5,992 nucleotides of DNA from RGIG9079 sp964567845 (GTDB lineage: Bacteria > Bacteroidota > Bacteroidia > Bacteroidales > Marinifilaceae): contig CAZMOG010000095.1 of NCBI GenBank assembly GCA_964567845.1, positions 1-5,992 on the forward strand. The letters are read 5' to 3'. Under the pieces are notes generated by a model. That model saw only the letters and a list, made by a program, of their open reading frames with translations. It had not been told where the DNA came from and did not search any database. The position numbers and the translations under genes are program-made. This document shows, one piece after another, positions 1 through 4,307 of the stretch; position 1 is the stretch's first letter, and every line of letters begins with the position of its first letter.

Positions 1-10
1 GCTAAAATGA

Positions 11-51
11 CAAACAAAAGAAAACCGGATCAAAAATTACTTTTGACCCGG
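11..51 (-). terminator. Rho-independent terminator downstream of gyrB
   Basis: Two 11-base arms (25-35 and 41-51) pair around a 5-base loop (36-40). Read on the minus strand, the one imperfect pair becomes a G-U wobble, whereas on the plus strand it would be an A-C mismatch. The stem therefore folds better as a minus-strand transcript. It is followed on that strand by a T-rich run (TTTTCTTTTGTTT, positions 24-12). It lies about 25 bases after the gyrB stop codon, so it most likely ends the gyrB transcript. Confidence 0.85.
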
Positions 52-57
52 CCCCCC

Positions 58-91
58 AATATTTATGCATCAATATTTAAGCATCAATATT
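58..91 (-). repeat. 14-bp tandem repeat spanning the gyrB stop codon
   Basis: On the minus strand the unit AATATTGATGCTTA (91-78) is followed directly by AATATTGATGCATA (77-64) and a partial AATATT (63-58). The two full units differ at one base. The gyrB TAA stop (79-77) straddles the junction of the two units, so the last codons of gyrB (N-I-D-A) are echoed in the 3' untranslated region. It looks like a small slippage duplication. Confidence 0.8.
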
Positions 92-2044
92 TGCATATGT
101 TGCATTCTGCTCAATGAACTCACGTCTTGGCGGAACATCATCGCCCATCAGCATACTGAATGTTCTGTCAGCCATTGCCGCATTCTCGATAGTCACCTGC
201 TTAAGCATACGTCCCTCCGGCGACATGGTTGTATCACGCAACTGGGTTGCAATCATCTCTCCCAGACCCTTGAAACGCTGGATAGTCAAACCAACCTCTC
301 CACGGCCACCACCCATCTCATTAACAATTTGCTCACGCTCCTCTTCTGTCCAGCAATATCTAACCTCTTTACCCTTCTTAACAGAGTACAAAGGAGCCAT
401 TGCCAAATACAGATATCCATTCTCGATAATCTCGCGCATATGACGGAAAAATAGAGTCATAATCAATGTTGCAATGTGAGCACCATCAACATCGGCATCG
501 GCCATCACAATTATCTTGTGGTAGCGAAGTTTCTCCAAATTCAATGCTCGGCTATCCTCTTTTGTTCCTCGTGACACACCTAAAGCACGGAAAATTGTAC
601 GAATCACATCGCTCTCGTATATTCTGTGCTCCAATGCCTTCTCAACATTCAAAATCTTACCACGAAGAGGCAATACCGCCTGGAAACGCTGGTTACGTCC
701 CTGCTTCGCTGTTCCACCCGCTGAGTCTCCCTCAACCAAGAACAACTCGCAATTCTCAGGATTCTTATCAGAACAATCGGCCAACTTACCGGGAAGTCCG
801 GCTCCCGACAAACTTGACTTACGCTCAATAACCGCCTTACGTGCATTCTGAGCAGCGTGACGAGCCTGAGCAGCAAGCACAACCTTCTCCACAATTGCTT
901 TCGCATCATTCGGATGCTCCTCCAAATAGGTCTCTAACGCTGAACTTACAGCCTGATAAACCGCAGTTCCAACCTCAGTATTTCCAAGTTTGGTCTTTGT
1001 CTGTCCCTCAAACTGAGGCTCTGCAACCTTTACAGAAATTACCGCAGTCAATCCCTCGCGAAAGTCATCGGCACTAACCTCTACCTTTGCCTTAGCCAAC
1101 AAACCGCTGTTATCGGCATATTTTTTCAAAGTAGCTCTAAGTGCACGCTTGAATCCATCAAGGTGAGTTCCGCCCTCTATGGTATTAATGTTATTTACAT
1201 ACGAGAATACATTCTCTGAATACTCGGTATTGTAGTGAACAGCCACTTCAATAGGAATTCCGGCTCTTTCGGTTGAAAGAGTAATTGTATTATCAATCAA
1301 CTTATCACGTGTTCCATCGATATACTCAACAAACTCGCCCAATCCTACCTCTGAATAGAACACCTCGCACTTTGCCAAACCTGACTCGGGATCAATATTA
1401 CGCTTATCCATAATTGTCAAGCGAATTCCCTTATTCAGATATGCCAATTCTCTTAAACGAGATGAAAGAGTATCATAGTTGTAAACAGTTTCTGTAAAGA
1501 TGGTCTTATCGGGCAAGAATGTAATTGTGGTGCCTGTATCAAAGGCCTCACCCACAACAGCCACCGGAGCCTCGGGAATACCACGATGGAATATCTGCCT
1601 CCATATTTTTCCCTCACGGTGAATCTCTGCGATCAATGTCTCGGAAAGGGCATTCACACAAGAGACTCCAACTCCGTGCAATCCTCCGGAAACTTTATAT
1701 GAATCTTTCGAGAACTTACCTCCTGCGTGCAACACGGTCAAAACCACTTCAAGTGCCGAGCGATTCTCCTTTTCGTGCATCGCAGTAGGAATACCACGAC
1801 CATCATCCTTTACGGTAATAGAATTATCTTCGTTTATGCAAACATATATATTTTGACAGTAACCGGCCAAAGCCTCATCGATCGAGTTATCAACAACCTC
1901 ATACACCAAATGGTGCAAACCTCTTACGTTTACATCTCCAATGTACATCGAGGGGCGTACTCGCACAGCCTCCAATCCTTCAAGGACTTGAATACTATCG
2001 GCCGAATACTCACGTTCTGCGTCTAATCTCTCTTGTTCGTTCAT
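77..2044 (-). CDS. gyrB: DNA gyrase subunit B
   Basis: This is the ATPase subunit of DNA gyrase (type IIA topoisomerase), which works with GyrA in the cytoplasm to introduce negative supercoils using ATP. The 655-aa product has all the family landmarks. GHKL ATPase: EVVDNSIDEA (E49, N53), DDGRGIP (80-86), GGLHGVG (120-126). Transducer: QTK loop with K350. Toprim: EGDSAGG (438-444) and DADVDG (516-521), giving the acidic metal-binding residues. C-terminal: QRFKGLGEM (589-597) and the end segment DDVPPRREFIE. The ~170-aa insertion of the E. coli protein (804 aa) is absent, as is usual outside proteobacteria. The ATG at 2044 is chosen over an in-frame upstream start at 2071 because the latter overlaps the -7 promoter box and would add a non-conserved MCVKQLIKI. 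ParE is the main alternative. The N-terminal sequence ADSIQVLEGLEAVRxRPSMYIGD and the C-terminus favour GyrB. No frameshift or missing residue is seen. Confidence 0.97.
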   Translation of the reverse strand: MNEQERLDAEREYSADSIQVLEGLEAVRVRPSMYIGDVNVRGLHHLVYEVVDNSIDEALAGYCQNIYVCINEDNSITVKDDGRGIPTAMHEKENRSALEVVLTVLHAGGKFSKDSYKVSGGLHGVGVSCVNALSETLIAEIHREGKIWRQIFHRGIPEAPVAVVGEAFDTGTTITFLPDKTIFTETVYNYDTLSSRLRELAYLNKGIRLTIMDKRNIDPESGLAKCEVFYSEVGLGEFVEYIDGTRDKLIDNTITLSTERAGIPIEVAVHYNTEYSENVFSYVNNINTIEGGTHLDGFKRALRATLKKYADNSGLLAKAKVEVSADDFREGLTAVISVKVAEPQFEGQTKTKLGNTEVGTAVYQAVSSALETYLEEHPNDAKAIVEKVVLAAQARHAAQNARKAVIERKSSLSGAGLPGKLADCSDKNPENCELFLVEGDSAGGTAKQGRNQRFQAVLPLRGKILNVEKALEHRIYESDVIRTIFRALGVSRGTKEDSRALNLEKLRYHKIIVMADADVDGAHIATLIMTLFFRHMREIIENGYLYLAMAPLYSVKKGKEVRYCWTEEEREQIVNEMGGGRGEVGLTIQRFKGLGEMIATQLRDTTMSPEGRMLKQVTIENAAMADRTFSMLMGDDVPPRREFIEQNATYANIDA

Positions 2045-2068
2045 TATTTTAATAAGTTGTTTAACACA

Positions 2069-2100
2069 CAAAAATACTAAATTTTAACCGCTCAAACAAA
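2069..2100 (-). promoter_or_regulatory. gyrB promoter, Bacteroidales type
   Basis: Read on the minus strand, a -33 element TTTG (2100-2097) is followed after 20 bases by TATTTTTG (2076-2069), which matches the Bacteroidales -7 consensus TAnnTTTG. A second TTTG (2096-2093) is adjacent at a less typical 16-base spacing. Transcription would start around 2060, giving a leader of only about 15-20 bases before the ATG at 2044. No strong Shine-Dalgarno is present; the leader is A/T-rich (TTATTAAAATA before the ATG). gyrB therefore appears to be transcribed separately from the rimO unit. Confidence 0.75.
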
Positions 2101-2109
2101 TTCTAGAAC

Positions 2110-2140
2110 AAAAAAAATGCACCATTCAAGGTGCATTTTT
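2110..2140 (-). terminator. Rho-independent terminator after the rimO-lipoprotein unit
   Basis: A perfect 11-bp stem (2113-2123 with 2130-2140) closes a 6-base loop (2124-2129). On the minus strand it is followed by a T run (2117-2110) that overlaps the stem's A/T end. It begins only two bases after the lipoprotein stop codon and lies just upstream of the gyrB promoter, so it separates the two transcription units. The flanks are A/T-symmetric, but no plus-strand gene needs it. Confidence 0.85.
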
Positions 2141-2142
2141 CA

Positions 2143-2550
2143 TTACTTTTTGCGATAAACTAAAAGAATATCAAGTGGCTCATTTTCAAGCTCTAAGTAA
2201 TCTTTATCAAACTCAAACTCATTCACCTGGCCCAAAGCCTTGATATATTGATCCTCGAACTCTGCGTCGGGACACATCATTCTGGTCATTCCCTGTGGCT
2301 CAACAGTTATTGAACCCTTGGCATCGGCCTTATAAATACCAAAAAACAGGTTACAACCACCCTTACCGTTAATTGTCAAACTATCGGTAAAATTCAACTC
2401 TGGAGCCTCGGCCGGAACCTTAACATTCTTATCATTTATCTCCACTCGTTGCAACTGCCATCCATTGGCATACAACTTCTTGGGATCAGTATCCGGATCT
2501 GTACAACCCACAAACCCAAGCACTGCTGCAAAAAACATTAACTTCTTCAT
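2143..2550 (-). CDS. META/HslJ-like domain lipoprotein
   Basis: This is a predicted 135-aa envelope lipoprotein. The start MKKLMFFAAVLGFVGC has a lysine n-region, a hydrophobic core and a lipobox-like FVGC, with C16 as the likely lipidated residue. It is followed by an acidic TDPDTDP stretch, which in Bacteroidota could favour surface export (inference). The body matches the META (HslJ/DUF306) fold pattern: NGWQLQRVE (29-37), GKGGCNLFFGIY (62-73) with the hallmark GCN, and MTRMMCPDAEFEDQYIKAL (88-106). The pair C66 and C93 is typical of the domain. HslJ-type proteins are linked to heat or antibiotic stress in some bacteria, but the molecular role is unknown and I assign none. The gene follows rimO by 34 bases and is probably co-transcribed. 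An ATG two codons upstream (2556) is an equally plausible start and sits 11 bases from an AGGAG. The longer frame to 2628 would overlap rimO and bury the signal peptide, so it is rejected. Confidence 0.85.
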   Translation of the reverse strand: MKKLMFFAAVLGFVGCTDPDTDPKKLYANGWQLQRVEINDKNVKVPAEAPELNFTDSLTINGKGGCNLFFGIYKADAKGSITVEPQGMTRMMCPDAEFEDQYIKALGQVNEFEFDKDYLELENEPLDILLVYRKK

Positions 2551-2567
2551 ATCCATATAATTTATAA

Positions 2568-2595
2568 CTCCTAACTGGTCTCTCCTAACTCTCCA
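2568..2595 (-). repeat. Heptanucleotide repeat at the rimO end and lipoprotein leader
   Basis: On the plus strand the segment reads as consecutive 7-base units ctcctaa, ctggtct, ctcctaa, ctctcca. On the minus strand the main unit is TTAGGAG. It covers the last codons and stop codon of rimO (2587-2585) and the start of the gap before the lipoprotein gene. Its left-most AGGAG (2572-2568) is the only Shine-Dalgarno-like sequence before that gene. The same units, including the variant ctggtc unit, recur at 4199-4240. Positions 2567-2586 and 4212-4231 agree at 19 of 20 bases. Confidence 0.75.
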
Positions 2596-3880
2596 CCACC
2601 TCGCCATACAAATCATATTCATCGGCACCGGTAATCTTTACATTGTAGAAATCTCCGACACTCAAACGCTTACGCGACTTTATCAAAACCTCTGGGTCAA
2701 CCTCCGGAGAATCAAACTCTGTACGACCAATCCAATACTCCCCCTCCTTCTTATCAACAATAACCTTAAAAGTCTCGCCTATCAACCCCTCGTTTCTTGT
2801 CAACGACAACTTTCTTTGAATCTCCATTATGGCCGATGCTCTTCGCTTTTTAGTTGCAGTCGGAACATCATCGGTATAATTCTTGTCGCAATAGGTACCC
2901 TCTTCGTGCGAATATGGAAAAACTCCGAGACGCTCAAACTTCTGACTCTTGACAAAGGCTTTCAACTCCATATAATCCTGAGTTGTTTCGCCCGGATGTC
3001 CTGTCATAAGGGTTGTACGAATTGCTATTCCCGGAACCTCCTTGCGGATTGTCGCCAAAAGCTCCTCCAATCCCGCCTTATTGATTCCTCGGCGCATCTT
3101 TGTCAACATATTGTCAGAACAGTGCTGTAGGGCAATATCCAGATATTTGCAAACATTACTGCGCTCACGCATAACCTTAAGAATCTCCATTGGGAAACCT
3201 GCAGGATAGGCATAATGCAACTTAATCCACTCAACTCCCTGAATATCAGCCAGAGCATTAATCAAATCTGCCAAACGATTCTTCCCATACAAATCAATTC
3301 CGTAATAGGTCAAATCTTGAGCCATTACAAGTAACTCCTTTACTCCCTGTGCAACAAGCCCCCTACACTCATCAATAATCTCCTCCATAGGGCGCGACTT
3401 ATGCTCGCCCGTCATCATTGGAATAGCACAATAGGAACAGGTTCTGTTACAACCCTCCGAGATTTTTACATACGCATAATGGCCCGGAGTTGTTAACTTA
3501 CGACCATTTCTACAATCTATGTTATACTCATGTCCAAGAGCCTCAATAATTCCGGTCCAATCAAACTTTCCGTAATAGCCATCAACCTCGGGAATCTCAA
3601 CAAGCAACTCCTCTTTGTAACGCTGCGACAAACAACCCATTACAAAAACCTTTTTTACAACTCCCTGCTCCTTTAAAGCAACCTGCTCAAGAATAGTATT
3701 TACCGACTCCTCTTTGGCATCGCCAATAAAACCGCAAGTATTAATCACAACCACATCGGCACGCGGATTATCCGAATCGGCATACACTTTATATCCGGCC
3801 AACTCAAACTGCTTCATAAGCATCTCTGAATCAACCAAATTCTTAGAACATCCCAACGATATCACATTAACCTTTCTCAT
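2585..3880 (-). CDS. rimO: Ribosomal protein S12 methylthiotransferase RimO
   Basis: This is a radical SAM enzyme that adds a methylthio group to a conserved aspartate of ribosomal protein S12, using two [4Fe-4S] clusters. The 431-aa product has the full architecture. N-terminal MTTase (UPF0004) domain: C11 in LGCSKN, C49 in NTCGF and C83 in MGCLSQRY ligate the auxiliary cluster. Radical SAM domain: CNRTCSYC, with C144, C148 and C151 ligating the SAM cluster. C-terminal TRAM domain: about 364-431. RimO is favoured over the related tRNA enzyme MiaB by MAQDLTYYGIDLYGK (186-200; MiaB has a QNVNSYG-type motif here), GEHKSRPMEEI and LDIALQHCSDNMLTKMRR. The ATG at 3880 gives MRKVNVISLGCSKN, the usual family start; a GTG two codons upstream (3886) is possible. 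It is first in a minus-strand unit with the META lipoprotein. Its stop codon lies inside a heptanucleotide repeat, and its leader begins in another repeated motif. Confidence 0.96.
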   Translation of the reverse strand: MRKVNVISLGCSKNLVDSEMLMKQFELAGYKVYADSDNPRADVVVINTCGFIGDAKEESVNTILEQVALKEQGVVKKVFVMGCLSQRYKEELLVEIPEVDGYYGKFDWTGIIEALGHEYNIDCRNGRKLTTPGHYAYVKISEGCNRTCSYCAIPMMTGEHKSRPMEEIIDECRGLVAQGVKELLVMAQDLTYYGIDLYGKNRLADLINALADIQGVEWIKLHYAYPAGFPMEILKVMRERSNVCKYLDIALQHCSDNMLTKMRRGINKAGLEELLATIRKEVPGIAIRTTLMTGHPGETTQDYMELKAFVKSQKFERLGVFPYSHEEGTYCDKNYTDDVPTATKKRRASAIMEIQRKLSLTRNEGLIGETFKVIVDKKEGEYWIGRTEFDSPEVDPEVLIKSRKRLSVGDFYNVKITGADEYDLYGEVVES

Positions 3881-3898
3881 ACTCACTACGTTCGTTAA

Positions 3899-3928
3899 GC
3901 AAATCTGCGCAAAGCAAATCTGCGCAAA
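3899..3928. repeat. 15-bp perfect tandem duplication in the rimO leader
   Basis: The unit gcaaatctgcgcaaa occurs twice head to tail (3899-3913 and 3914-3928) without mismatch. Each copy contains the palindrome TGCGCA (3906-3911 and 3921-3926). It lies 19-48 bases upstream of the rimO ATG, so it would be in the 5' leader or promoter-proximal DNA. Function is unknown; simple slippage is the plainest explanation. Confidence 0.85.
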
Positions 3929-4010
3929 TCTTATCTATACCTTTAACGCTCATCTGTCAAGAAAACTAATCGCTCCCTATACAACTTGAGGATTTGCTTT
4001 AATTTGTTAT

Positions 4011-4103
4011 CTACCAACCCCCACCCCCCTTCGCTCAGCGCGCGTCGNNNNNNNNNNGCTTCGCTTGCTTTCGCTAATAAGGGGGCTTTATTCGCTACGC
4101 TCG
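4011..4103. repeat. Compound intergenic repeat, copy 1 (contains assembly gap)
   Basis: This copy opens with ctaccaaccccc (4011-4022) and continues through cccccttcg. It is broken by 10 Ns, then resumes as ctaataaggggg (4074-4085) and closes with tcgctacgctcg (4092-4103). The same three landmarks occur in the same order in the second copy at 4115-4194. The C-rich and G-rich parts (cccccctt and aaggggg) are complementary, so single-stranded nucleic acid could fold across the unit. Confidence 0.7.
4048..4057. other. Assembly gap of 10 Ns
   Basis: Ten undetermined bases lie inside copy 1 of the compound repeat. A round number of Ns in a repeated, hairpin-prone stretch suggests a scaffolding or gap-closure placeholder, so the true distance between the flanks is not known. 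No gene is interrupted. Confidence 0.95.
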
Positions 4104-4114
4104 GAACAAGAGTT

Positions 4115-4194
4115 CTACCAACCCCCTAAATCCCCCTTCGTTTGGCTCTCTACGTTCGCCTGCACTAATAAGGGGGACTCACTCGCTACGCTCG
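4115..4194. repeat. Compound intergenic repeat, copy 2
   Basis: This is the second copy of the 4011-4103 element: ctaccaaccccc (4115-4126), then tcccccttcg (4131-4140), ctaataaggggg (4165-4176) and tcgctacgctcg (4183-4194). The inverted pair tccccctt (4131-4138) and aaggggga (4170-4177) could form an 8-bp stem with a 31-base loop. From ctaataaggggg onward the two copies are exactly 91 bases apart; the left landmark is 104 bases apart, the difference lying around the N gap. Confidence 0.75.
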
Positions 4195-4198
4195 TTAA

Positions 4199-4240
4199 CT
4201 CCTAACTCCTCACTCCTAACTGGTCACTCCTCACTCCTAA
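4199..4240. repeat. Six-unit heptanucleotide tandem array
   Basis: Six consecutive 7-base units fill this stretch exactly: ctcctaa, ctcctca, ctcctaa, ctggtca, ctcctca, ctcctaa. On the minus strand the dominant unit is TTAGGAG. A shorter version with the same unusual ctggtc unit lies 1.6 kb away at 2568-2595. Seven is not a multiple of three, and every frame across the array is poor coding sequence, so it is not a peptide repeat. Confidence 0.85.
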
Positions 4241-4252
4241 AATTCCAAAGCA

Positions 4253-4260
4253 CAAAGATA
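4253..4260 (-). promoter_or_regulatory. Possible leftward -7 box (rimO direction)
   Basis: On the minus strand the sequence reads TATCTTTG, a full match to the Bacteroidales -7 consensus TAnnTTTG. No TTTG is found about 20 bases upstream, so only the -7 half is supported. If used, it would produce a leader of about 365 bases for rimO, running through all the intergenic repeats. Confidence 0.35.
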
Positions 4261-4272
4261 GAAAAAAAACAC

Positions 4273-4280
4273 TACCTTTG
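4273..4280 (+). promoter_or_regulatory. -7 box of the ygiQ-like gene
   Basis: TACCTTTG matches the Bacteroidales -7 consensus TAnnTTTG and lies 27 bases before the ATG at 4308, giving a short A-rich leader. No clear -33 TTTG is seen at the expected spacing. Together with the leftward box at 4253-4260 it forms an imperfect inverted repeat around an A-rich spacer. No strong Shine-Dalgarno precedes the start. Confidence 0.6.
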
Positions 4281-4307
4281 CCCTAACAATTAAGAATAAG
4301 CACAACT

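Larger units (their letters stand above)
3881..4307. other. Repeat-rich intergenic region between divergent rimO and ygiQ-like genes
   Basis: No open reading frame here has coding character. Going left to right it contains a CTCNCTACGYTCG motif touching the rimO start (3882-3894) and a 15-bp tandem duplication (3899-3928). Then comes an A/T-rich stretch without obvious signal (3930-4010) and two imperfect copies of a compound repeat (4011-4103 and 4115-4194, the first holding 10 Ns). It ends with a heptanucleotide array (4199-4240) and two divergent -7 boxes (4253-4260 and 4273-4280). A promoter for rimO must lie in this region, but its position is not certain. Confidence 0.8.

Noticed and set aside
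649..909. 86-codon minus-strand frame inside gyrB, together with plus-strand frames opposite gyrB and rimO.
   Set aside because: They lie entirely within strongly conserved genes in other frames, show no recognisable domain and have biased, low-complexity composition.
2045..2071. Longer GyrB starting at 2071 (MCVKQLIKI).
   Set aside because: The start overlaps the -7 promoter box and would precede the likely transcription start; the added residues are not typical of GyrB.
2557..2628. N-terminal extension of the lipoprotein frame (start at 2628).
   Set aside because: It overlaps the rimO coding end, adds a Trp/Arg-rich segment with no family match and would place the signal peptide internally.
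3932..3960. TTGACA (minus strand, 3960-3955) followed by a TATAGAT-like -10 upstream of rimO.
   Set aside because: It resembles an E. coli sigma-70 promoter, but Bacteroidota use a different consensus and no TAnnTTTG lies at the right place. The spacing is also ambiguous (15 bases to TATAGA or 17 to TAGATA).
4011..4240. CRISPR array or transposon end.
   Set aside because: There are only two long repeat copies, unequal and internally variable, with no regular spacers, no transposase and no terminal inverted repeats with target duplication.
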